Source: Reclinomonas americana ATCC 50394 (Eukaryota > Jakobida > Jakobea > Jakobida). From it: a stretch of 42,385 bases of DNA. Shown here one piece after another: positions 1-9,270 of this stretch. Each line of letters begins with the position of its first letter. The stretch's first letter is position 1. The translations under genes and the position numbers were made by a program. The notes beneath the pieces are model-generated. The model searched no databases. It was not told the origin of the DNA and saw nothing but the letters and a program-made list of their open reading frames with translations. The stretch spans positions 60,505 through 102,889 of the forward strand of contig PS015504.1 of assembly GCA_048213135.1 (NCBI GenBank), read 5' to 3'.

Positions 1-205
1 AAGACAAGGAGGCAGCTCCATGCAACGTGCATCAGTCACGCAACTCGTCGAAAGGCCGACAGCAGCCGGGCGGCGCGCGAAAACAGCATTGTGTCAAGGT
101 GCGTTGGCGTTGAATTGGCGTCCTGGCGCAATTGCGCCAATTGCGTGGACGGCGGAAAACACACAATCTCACTCACGCGTTGTGTGGCGTGCACGTAGAC
201 AAGCC

Positions 206-3200
206 ATGGCAGACAAGACGTTGCGTGTGTGTGCCAGAGAGTGAAAGAGAGGAAATGCATATGCGCGTGCGTCGTAAAAGTGCTCTATTTTGGCTGGTGA
301 TGGCGCACCATGCCCGCCTTTTTTCCCCCTCCTTTCCCCCTCTCTCTTTTTCTCTTAGAGTGCTCACTGTGTCGCGTTGTTGTTCGCACAGTGCCACTGC
401 TGTTGCAGGCGGTGGTGGTGGCGCTGGTGTAGCCTCATTACCGCCTTCTGAATCATTATTACCGCCTGTGCGAGGAGCTTCCTCGTCAGTGTTGTCATCA
501 TCATCATCGTCGTCGTCTTCATCGACCGCAGCAGCCGCAGGTGAGTCACCATACAAACGGCCTTTCTCTCTTGCATTGTCCTCCTTCCGCTTCTCATGCA
601 GTTGTGCATGTGGCGGCAGCTCGGCCGGATCACTTTGGCGAGTTGGATCCGGAACGGATACCTCTGCTGCTGCGGCAGTTGGTGGAAGAGGCGCTGTCGG
701 GGTGCTTCTCGGCGTCAACGACAGAGTGCGGCTTCTTTGCATCGGTGCCGACGCACCCGGCTGTGTATCCGCACGTGGTGCGCGATCCGTGGTTTGCCAA
801 GGACCTGATGAAGATCATTCGCGAGAGACACGACAATGTGCCAGTTGCGTGCTGAGAGGGGAGAGGGGGTGAAGGGGGAATGGGTGAGAGAGTGGGAAAG
901 GTGTCTCGTAACTGTTGTCTGTGATTGTCGCTCCATGAGCTGCTCCTGCCTCCAACCACGCTCTTGTCTCTCCCTCCTCCTCCTCCTTGTTCTTCTTCTT
1001 CTTCTCACTACTTTTCTTCTGCATCCACCCCTCTCATTCTGTTTCTTGCCTCTGCTTCAACATCAGTCTTCATCCCTCCGCTTGTCTCCTCCTCGTCCTC
1101 CTGTTCTTCTTCGTCCTCTCCTCCCTTCCTCCTGCCTTTCTGTCTGTGCCGCAATCGTCTTGCATCCTCCACCTCCAGTCCTTCTGTTTCCTCTTGTCTT
1201 CTACTCTCACTCTTTCATTGCCTTCAGTCTCCACTCCTCGCCTGCCGTTGTCTCTCTCCTCTCCTCCCTTCCCTCTGCCTCTTTGTCTTGTCAGCAGCCC
1301 TCTTATCTCCTCCTTCCTCCCTTCTCCTTCTCCTCATCCTTCTCCTCATCCTTCCCTTCTCCTTCCGCAGCTCGTCCGTGCAAGCATCCACGGCCTGTGC
1401 ACCCTGGCGATGAGTCCGGAGGGACGCAGCGTAGTCATGGAGGCCGGAGCTCTGGATTTCGTACTGGAGCTCGGCGCGAAGCCAGCCTACGCCGATCTGC
1501 GCTGTGACTTGTATCTGGTGGCCACCGCGCTCACCTCGTCGGGGCTGGTGGTGAACGGCGTCAACCTGGCGCAGCGGATATTCCCGGCGTATCGAGAATT
1601 GGTGTCGGAGCTGAGCTTCTGGACGCGCTTCCCGCTGAGTGCGGTGGCGAACACGTGCGGCAACTTTATCGACACGGCGCGCGGCGAGAGGACAGACTTT
1701 GTCAGTTTGTCCAACAAGGTGAGCGAGAGGAGGAGAATGACGACAGGGGGACAGGGTGTGGGCGCGCACGACTGACACATCTTGTGCATTGTTAGCGTGC
1801 CATTCTCGAGGATGTCGTGTTTCTGGAACGCCTGCAATGGTTGCTGGAGCAAATGGCGGTGGCGAGCAGTGGCAGCGCGGCGACGGCAACCAGTCCTCCG
1901 CCGTCGCTCACCAATGGCCACCATGCGAGTGTCATACCGACGGCCAACGGCAGCGGTGGCGCCAGCGTGATTTCCATGGGAGCCACTCCGCCGGCGGGCG
2001 GTCCGGTGGCCTCTGGCGGCAGCAAGCTGGCATATGCGTTTTCGCTGCTGCTGCAGGACGGTTCGCAGAATCCGGTTGCCAACGAGCATGCGGTTTCCAT
2101 TGTGGACACTGGACTGTTTCGGGTGCGTTGTTGGTTGACTGCTTGTGTGAGAGAGAGAGTGTGCGAGGGTGATGCTGAAAGAGTTGTGGCATCGGTAGAC
2201 GCTGTTCGTGACCGTGATTGAGCCAATGTGCATGGCGTACACACTCGACAACAAACTGGCCATCACGTGGATGGAGTTTGTGTGCAATCTGGCGTTGACA
2301 CGCGACTGTGGTCCACGGTCTGTGTGCGGGCATCCTCTTCCATTCTTGTTTGATTCTGACGTGCGCGCACGGATCGCAGACTACTGAGCATTGAGAATTT
2401 TGTGGACACGCTGTGTGCGGTGGTGATGCGAGATCCCGCCGACGAGAACTTTTACCTGAAGAGTCTGGCCTTGAAGGCGTTGAACACGTGCATGCTCAAC
2501 TCCGGTGCGTGTATGTCTCTCCTGCCAGAATGTGTTCATGCATGTGCTAACTGCGCGCTGCAGACATNNNNNNNNNNNNNNNNNNNNNNNNNNNNNNNNN
2601 NNNNNNNNNNNNNNNNNNNNNNNNNNNNNNNNNNNNNNNNNNNNNNNNNNNNNNNNNNNNNNNNNNNNNNNNNNNNNNNNNNNNNNNNNNNNNNNNNNNN
2701 NNNNNNNNNNNNNNNNNNNNNNNNNNNNNNNNNNNNNNNNNNNNNNNNNNNNNNNNNNNNNNNNNNNNNNNNNNNNNNNNNNNNNNNNNNNNNNNNNNNN
2801 NNNNNNNNNNNNNNNNNNNNNNNNNNNNNNNNNNNNNNNNNNNNNNNNNNNNNNNNNNNNNNNNNNNNNNNNNNNNNNNNNNNNNNNNNNNNNNNNNNNN
2901 NNNNNNNNNNNNNNNNNNNNNNNNNNNNNNNNNNNNNNNNNNNNNNNNNNNNNNNNNNNNNNNNNNNNNNNNNNNNNNNNNNNNNNNNNNNNNNNNNNNN
3001 NNNNNNNNNNNNNNNNNNNNNNNNNNNNNNNNNNNNNNNNNNNNNNNNNNNNNNNNNNNNNNNNNNNNNNNNNNNNNNNNNNNNNNNNNNNNNNNNNNNN
3101 NNNNNNNNNNNNNNNNNNNNNNNNNNNNNNNNNNNNNNNNNNNNNNNNNNNNNNNNNNNNNNNNNNNNNNNNNNNNNNNNNNNNNNNNNNNNNNNNNNNN

Positions 3201-5146
3201 NNNNNNNNNNNNNNNNNNNNNNNNNNNNNNNNNNNNNNNNNNNNNNNNNNNNNNNNNNNNNNNNNNNNNNNNNNNNNNNNNNNNNNNNNNNNNNNNNNNN
3301 NNNNNNNNNNNNNNNNNNNNNNNNNNNNNNNNNNNNNNNNNNNNNNNNNNNNNNNNNNNNNNNNNNNNNNNNNNNNNNNNNNNNNNNNNNNNNNNNNNNN
3401 NNNNNNNNNNNNNNNNNNNNNNNNNNNNNNNNNNNNNNNNNNNNNNNNNNNNNNNNNNNNNNNNNNNNNNNNNNNNNNNNNNNNNNNNNNNNNNNNNNNN
3501 NGCAGGCACGGTGGACAACCTGAGATATCCACGGCCGGACTTGATCGACCAGCTGCCGCCAAGGCTGACGGGTACGCCGACGACGCTGCACAACATGTTG
3601 CCGATTGAGCAGCTCAGTGACATTACGGGAGGTATGTGTTGGGGAAGCATATGTGCTTCGGGCTTGGTATGTGCGTATTCACTGCGCACTCTGCAGCGGA
3701 ACCATTGATCCCGACCGCGTGTCTGGACATTTACTCGTCGTTTGACGAGGGTCTGCTGATGTCGCTGTCGCTGGAGAGCATCCAAAAGTCGCTGCACTTC
3801 TTGGGACCAAAGGTCGCGGCGTGCACCGAGGCCGACAAGCCAAATCTGCTCAGTGCGTTTGCCGTCGTGTACAGGACGCAAATATCAAATCCAGGTCATT
3901 TTTCATCGAGACATGCGCTATCTATCTTTGCTTCTCACGCACGCGCCACAGCAATTGCGAGATATCCACTGTTCCCGAACGGTTCGGCGTCACCTGGTCG
4001 TGGCCTGCCCACCAGACCTGTGGATTACTTGCATGCGTTGCACGCTGTTGCGTTTCCGATCTTCTCTACCTTCACGTGCTTTCCTCCTTTGCTCACCCGC
4101 GTGCGCAGGCGGGTGGCGAGGCGGACGACGAAGACGAAGACGATGGATCGGCCGCGGCCAAGAAGCGCAGGAAAAAGAAGAAGAAGAAGAAGAGCCGAGC
4201 CAAGGCGAATGGAGGGGTGGAGGGCGAGAGTGAGCTGCAGGCGACGGGGGCCGTATCCGGCGACGGAGCCGTGCCCGAAGACATGCCAGATCTGGAAGAC
4301 ACGAGCTCTGTGGAGGGCGGCGTGTCGGACTCGATCCGAGAATTGCCGCCAGGGCTCGCCGACTCTGCCATGGCGCTTCCCATGGTTTGCCATGTTACTG
4401 CTGCACAAGTGCTGCTAGTCTCCTCCTCCCTTACCACCTTTCTCTGCGCAGCCGTCAGAGTTCTCTCGCGGCATGTTTGTGGCCACATCCACATGGTACG
4501 CAGTGCTGCGAGCCGAGGTGGGTTCGAGTCATCGGATAGCCCTCGGCAAGGTGCGTCGGTGGTTTGTGAATGCGTGAGTGTCGCTGATTCCTCAGCTCAC
4601 CTTGTGTGCATTCGTGCAGGAGCGTGGTGACTCCGAGTTTGCGTACGGCGAGTTTGCCAAGGCAATTGGCAGCTACGGCTCAGTGGTCGAGTCGTGGGAC
4701 TACTTTTGGGCGGATCCGCACATCTTGAATGCGACGCTGTGCAATCGGGCACTGGCGTACATGAGACTGGTGAGCGATGCACGGCAAGGCACGGCAAGGA
4801 GAGAGTGGTGCGAGTGAGTCGTCTCACAGTCTCGGCTGTTAATGCAGGGCGACTACGCACGGGCGCAACGCGACTGCGAGTACGTGTTGAGACACGATTC
4901 ACGGAACGTCAAAGCGCTGTACCGGCACGCACTGTGCTGCAAGGAGCACGGTGATTTGCCGCAAGCCATTGAAGGTATCTGTCTGCTCACCCACTCAATC
5001 TCTCCCACGCACATGCTGTGTGTGGTTCATGACACCTGTCGTGTGTAGATGCATCGTCGTTGGTCACCTGGTTACCGGAGCACGCTGGAGCCGCGAATTT
5101 GCGTGCAGAACTTCTGTCCTCGTTGGACTTGCAGGCGATGGACTGA
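206..5146 (+). CDS. ARM-repeat protein with C-terminal TPR (co-chaperone-like), interrupted by a gap
   Basis: Hand-built exons 206-219, 392-540, 602-837, 1371-1718, 1796-2122, 2199-2317, 2380-2504, 2564-gap, then about 3506-3631, 3697-3894, 3952-4019, 4109-4384, 4452-4550, 4620-4769, 4848-4974 and 5049-5146 keep one reading frame on each side of the 934-nt gap. The start is chosen for its good context (GCCATGG at 204-210). The N-terminus is Gly/Ser-rich with a poly-Ser run. Next come alpha-helical stretches that look like armadillo repeats (from about residue 60), then a Lys-rich block (KKRRKKKKKKK) flanked by acidic residues that could be a nuclear signal. The C-terminus holds TPR repeats of the RPAP3/SPAG1/UNC45 type. 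Four of five Hsp70/Hsp90 carboxylate-clamp positions look present (K in GKERGD, N in CNRA, K and R in KALYRHA); the first Asn is Asp. The role is inferred as a chaperone adaptor. UNC45 has the reverse order (TPR first), so I give no symbol. Confidence 0.72.
838..1370 (+). repeat. 533-nt polypyrimidine intron of the ARM/TPR gene
   Basis: Between donor GTGCCAG at 838 and acceptor CCTTCCGCAG before 1371, most of the sequence is CT-rich (CTCCT, TCTT and similar). It contains long open frames only because stops are rare in CT repeats. Confidence 0.8.
2568..3501. other. Assembly gap in the ARM/TPR gene
   Basis: Undetermined bases. Part of at least one exon of the ARM/TPR gene is missing here, because the exon starting at 2564 runs into it. 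Confidence 1.
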
Positions 5147-5165
5147 GATGGTGAGCGGAGGGACG

Positions 5166-5171
5166 AATAAA
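5166..5171 (+). terminator. Polyadenylation signal AATAAA of the ARM/TPR gene
   Basis: A canonical AATAAA lies 19 nt after the TGA stop at 5144-5146 and before the converging CHFR gene. It is the expected place for 3' end formation in a 141-bp convergent intergenic gap. Confidence 0.55.
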
Positions 5172-5287
5172 CCAAACGAGAGCACGGACGGATAGACGGA
5201 AATATCGAAACATTGGGTTGCTGTTGTGGGATTCATGTGCATTGGCGATAAGAGTGGGAGACAGGATCGAGACGAGTGCGGCGGCTC

Positions 5288-7533
5288 TCAGCGATTGCGA
5301 GACTTGTCACAAATGTGGTTCAGCTTGCGTGCGTGATCCAGCTTGTGGGCTTGCGTTCGGCATTCACGGCCCCACCTACAGTCACGGCGGCGTGCGTGTG
5401 AGGAGAAATGACGCATCTCTGCATGTGGGCCTCGCTCGGCATACGCACCAGCAGTTCGATCGATTCTTGGCCCAGTCGGGCATGTCGTCCTTTGTCAGTG
5501 CGGCACGGTACTGGTACAACAGCTCGGAGAACACGGAGAAGCAGCAGTTGCGGCACACGTACAAATCAGCGGTGACCGGGTTGCCGTTGCGAACTGTGCG
5601 CGACACGCAGACAATGGAGTCAACTACTGTCGTCGAACACGCAAATCAAGATGTACGCAACCCAGTGCCATCTCGTGATCGCGCAGGCGCTGCACGCAAT
5701 CCTGGAACACATCGTTCGGTGTCAAGCCGCGCTGCGTCATGTGGTAGCGCACAATCTCCATCTCGGCGGGGTTGCTGTTGAGCGCGGTGGCCGGCAGCGC
5801 ATCCATCGACCAGTCACCGAGCTTCTTCAGCGCGCCGACCGCGCCCGACGCACACCCACCAAAGTACTGGTCGCACATGAATATGCGGCAGAGGCCACCT
5901 GCCATGCACGTCAGCATTCTCCTGCATCACAATGTGGCCGCAGAGTTGTGCACGCAACAGGTCTGCACACGCTGACAGCCGGCATCCCGCATCGGCATGA
6001 GGCTGCGACAGAAGCCGCAGTACACATGTTGACCGGTGCACTGGAAGCCATCGGGGCCTGGGTGCAAGGGTATGATGAGGAGATTGGCACACACGGACGA
6101 AGGGAAGAAGAAGAAGAAGGGACATCGCACCTGCAGCAACGCACTCGCGGCACGTGGGTCGACCGAAGCGCGGAATGTCGTCGTCGTCGTCACTGCCACT
6201 GTAGTCGTCCGAGTCCTCGTCGTCGCTGCCGTAGTCGTCGTCGTCGTCGCCACTGTCATAGTCATCGCGGCGACGTCGACCCACACGCATGCTGTGATTT
6301 GACGGTGAGCCATGCACCTTGCGAGATTGATGCACGGAGCCACACACCTCTCCGACGTGATCATGTTCATCTTGTCCAACTCGGCAATGTCGTCGGGTGA
6401 GCGCTTGGCCTCCGGATGTGACTGCCGAGAGAAGCAAGTTACGTGAGCAGAAGGAAGAATGGAAGAGAAGAGACAATGATGGGGTGCACCTCCAGATACG
6501 CCTCCACCACTGCAAAGCAAGCAATTCGGTGAGATGCAGGGGGGAAAGAGTGACATTAACGGTATGGTGCGCAACGATTGCTAACAGTGTGATTGCGGTG
6601 CACGACCTCAACACGACGGCGGCATTGCGGGCACGTCTTGTTGCTCTTCAGCCACTGGCTCATGCACGGCGCACAAAATGTGTGCATGCCTGTCACACAA
6701 ATGTCAACTCGTGGCAGTTCACATTCACACCTAGGAGAGCGAACGCAACAAGGCATGGCCGAGACCGCCAGATACAAAACCTCGTAGCACACCGGGCATT
6801 GCAGTTCCGACTCGAGTTTCTTGTGCTGCACACACACACACATAGTTGTGAGCGACAGCGACTTTACACAAGAATAAGAAAACAATGTGAGTGTGACACG
6901 CACCAGACGTNNNNNNNNNNNNNNNNNNNNNNNNNNNNNNNNNNNNNNNNNNNNNNNNNNNNNNNNNNNNNNNNNNNNNNNNNNNNNNNNNNNNNNNNNN
7001 NNNNNNNNNNNNNNNNNNNNNNNNNNNNNNNNNNNNNNNNNNNNNNNNNNNNNNNNNNNNNNNNNNNNNNNNNNNNNNNNGGTGGAGAGGCTAGTCAGTG
7101 AGACAGTCTCCACACACCTGCACACTCCTGCACAACAAACCTGAGGTCCTTGACCACCAAGTAGCCACGTCCACTGGCCGCATCCTGCTCATACCACACC
7201 GCACAGTGCCGCGCCGACACTCGGCGATCATCGAAACGACACTCGTCGGGCAGCTCGGGTCGTCGCCCAATCACCACTGCCGACTCCTCGTTGAGATTGC
7301 GCGAGGAGAAGATGCCAATGGGTTGCAGAGAGGCGGGCCCAGCTGAGTACGATGCGCCAACGGGGACGAGACGGGCAACAGGCTGCTCCACCTGTGACTG
7401 AATGAGCGCAGAGTAAGTGAGCGCATGAATTGCAGACAACTGTGCGTGTGATGTGCACCTCGTCGTCTTTGGTGGAGGAGGAGAGGTCGGCGGCATCCGC
7501 GTCAGTGATTTCCAAAGTGGCGTCCAGCGACAT
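5288..7533 (-). CDS. CHFR: E3 ubiquitin ligase CHFR (FHA, RING, Cys-rich, PBZ), internal part in a gap
   Basis: CHFR is a mitotic checkpoint ubiquitin ligase that binds poly(ADP-ribose). Reverse-strand exons are 7533-7459, 7397-7141, an unseen part around the gap 6911-7080, then 6825-6750, 6689-6576, 6509-6490, 6421-6348, 6291-6131, 6057-5959, 5898-5662, 5626-5449 and 5375-5288. The phases of all visible exons agree. The FHA domain shows IGR and RVSARHC. The RING is C3HC4 (CPVC, then MPC-MHTFCAPC after splicing, then CPQC), followed by HTVSNLVEAYLE, a stretch I recognise from animal CHFR. A linker extremely rich in Asp/Ser precedes the Cys-rich domain (VYCGFC, QTCGLCRIF, YVCRNCCFS). The last exon completes a poly(ADP-ribose)-binding zinc finger, NCWWGRECRTQ followed by His residues. 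The ATG at 7533 is the first in-frame one. The gene converges on the ARM/TPR gene. Confidence 0.93.
6171..6262 (+). repeat. TCG/GTC trinucleotide tract coding the Asp/Ser linker of CHFR
   Basis: This is an imperfect run of TCG/GTC triplets. Read on the minus strand in CHFR frame it gives long Asp stretches broken by Ser, Gly and Tyr between the RING and the Cys-rich domain. It is a coding microsatellite and likely length-variable. Confidence 0.8.
6911..7080. other. Assembly gap in CHFR
   Basis: Undetermined bases between the FHA exon (to 7141) and the RING exon (from 6825). An unseen exon or part of the linker may be lost. Confidence 1.
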
Positions 7534-7621
7534 GTGACCAGCGCACACACCAACAAAGAAGAGAGATAAGAAGAGCGCGCGAGTCGGTCAGTCCAGCAGG
7601 CGGTCGACATCGACTCACAAG
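7534..7621. promoter_or_regulatory. Bidirectional promoter between CHFR and the PLP enzyme gene
   Basis: The inferred start codons of CHFR (minus, 7533) and the PLP enzyme (plus, 7622) are 88 bp apart and point away from each other. Promoters and 5' untranslated regions must overlap here or lie within the first introns. I see no clear TATA box. Confidence 0.55.
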
Positions 7622-9170
7622 ATGACTGCAGTTGCGCGCTCACCACTCTCACTCTTTGCTCACTCACATACACTCACATCCACTGTAATCAGGTGCCCAC
7701 CTTTGGCCACGCGCTTGGACGCGAGCATTTCGGCTTGGCGGCGACCTATCGCAACTTTAATCATGGCTCGTTCGGGTCGGCTCCTCGCGCAGTCACCTCT
7801 GCGCGACGACGATACGAGGACTTGTGTGAGGTGCGTCTCCTTCTCTTTCACACACATCTCCTTGGTGTCTCAATGCTGGCTTGCAGGAGCGCCCTGATCG
7901 ATGGTTCCGCGAAACCTTTTACCAACTGTGTCGTGAGTCGCGTGAGGCACTGAGCGCCTACCTCAACGTGCCGGGATCTGTCGATCACTTGGTGCTGGTG
8001 GAGAATGCGTCCACGGCAGTCAACTCGGTGCTGCGCTCGATGCAGTGGAACGAAGGCGATGTCATTCTCTACTTTTCCAACACGTGCGCTCTCGAGAAGC
8101 TTCAACTGGGAGACTCGACTCGACTTACACCCTTCGCCTTTGTTCCGCAGGTATCCCATGATCCCGTACACGGCAGAGTGGATTCGCGATCTGCAGTCGT
8201 ATCGTGTATCGCTGCGACTTGTCACGGTGCCGCTGCACTTCCCGCTCGTGGACAAGGAGTCGGTGCTGGGGCCGCTGCGTGAGACGCTGCAGTCGCTGGT
8301 TGCGGAGGGCGCCCGGGTGCGTGTGGCGTTTGTGTGCCACGTCAGCTCCATGCCCACGGTGGTGATGCCGGTGCAAGAGATGGTGGCCGAGTTGCGCGGC
8401 TCGGGCGTGGTCGACAGTGTGTTTGTGGACGGCGCGCACGCCATTGGGCAAGTGCCGATCGACCTCACAGCCATGGCACCCGACTACTACACCGCCAACT
8501 GCCACAAGTGGCTTTACGCGCCCAAGGTATGTGCAAAGACACAAGATCGCCGCTTCGAAGACTGAGATGTAAAACGCAACGCAGGGCGCTGCCGTGTTCT
8601 ATGTACGCCCCGAGTTGCAGACGGAGTTGTCGCCGCAGCCGACGGTGATCTCCAGCACCGGCATGCGCGGCTTCGTTGACCGCTTCGCGTACACGGGAAC
8701 ACGCGACTACACGCCGTTCACCTCGATCAAGGACGCGCTGCAGTTTCGCAACGAGGTGTTGGGCGGCGACGAGGCCATTCGTGACTACGTGGGCGAGCTT
8801 GCACGCTGGGCGGGTCACTACCTCGCCGAACAGTGGGGCACCAGGGTGCTTGTGCCCGACGCCATGGTGGGTCGGGCGAGGAGGGGGTTGATGCCACCTT
8901 GTCACTGCACACTGACATCTTTTTGATTTCCAGATTGGTTTCATGACGAACGTGGAGTTGCCGGTGCGCAGTTTCGCCGAAGCGCAGCACCTGCAGGAGC
9001 GTCTCGATAAGCAGCACGACGCGTACATGACGGTGCTGCAGGTGGACGACATTGTGTACAGCCGCATCTCGGCACAGGTGTACATGGAGAAGGAGGACTA
9101 TGAGTGGCTGGCACGCATGGTGCCGGAGGTGCTGGCGTCGATGCGAGAGGGCGAGGCCGGTGAAGCATGA
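7622..9170 (+). CDS. PLP-dependent aminotransferase class V enzyme (Egt2 / isopenicillin N epimerase-like)
   Basis: Six exons, 7622-7630, 7693-7830, 7887-8083, 8151-8526, 8585-8866 and 8934-9170, join without a frame break to 412 residues, the usual length for the family. The first exon is only 9 nt (Met-Thr-Ala); the alternative start at 7693 is a GTG, so I prefer the spliced ATG. The N-terminus carries the NHGSFG motif typical of this branch. DGAHAIG supplies the PLP-ring Asp (about residue 208), and NCHKWL supplies the Schiff-base Lys (about residue 234), with normal spacing. Relatives include fungal Egt2, which cleaves hercynylcysteine sulfoxide in ergothioneine synthesis, and isopenicillin N epimerase-like proteins. 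Substrate cannot be decided from sequence, and no Egt1 gene is present in this window. No signal peptide is evident. Confidence 0.9.
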
Positions 9171-9270
9171 GAGTAATACACACATCTTTTTTGTCTTTAA
9201 TCAACTACAGCAAAGCAAGGAAAAGCAACAACAAGAACAACAACACCAATACTAAGACACGAAAGAAATT

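Noticed and set aside
836-1507. Long open frame through CT-rich sequence
   Set aside because: It is composed of Leu/Ser/Pro from CT repeats; the sense intron 838-1370 with proper splice signals explains it.
2381-3881. Long open frames across the N gap
   Set aside because: N bases do not encode stops, so length is meaningless; only flanking exons in phase were used.
6310-6347. 26-nt intron in CHFR giving the VHGSPSNHS reading
   Set aside because: A 56-nt intron (6292-6347) with a CACAG acceptor restores the frame and is closer to the other intron sizes.
7693-7830. GTG at 7693 as start of the PLP enzyme
   Set aside because: Non-ATG start; a splice from ATG ACT GCA (7622-7630) with GT..AG borders keeps phase and gives a normal ATG.
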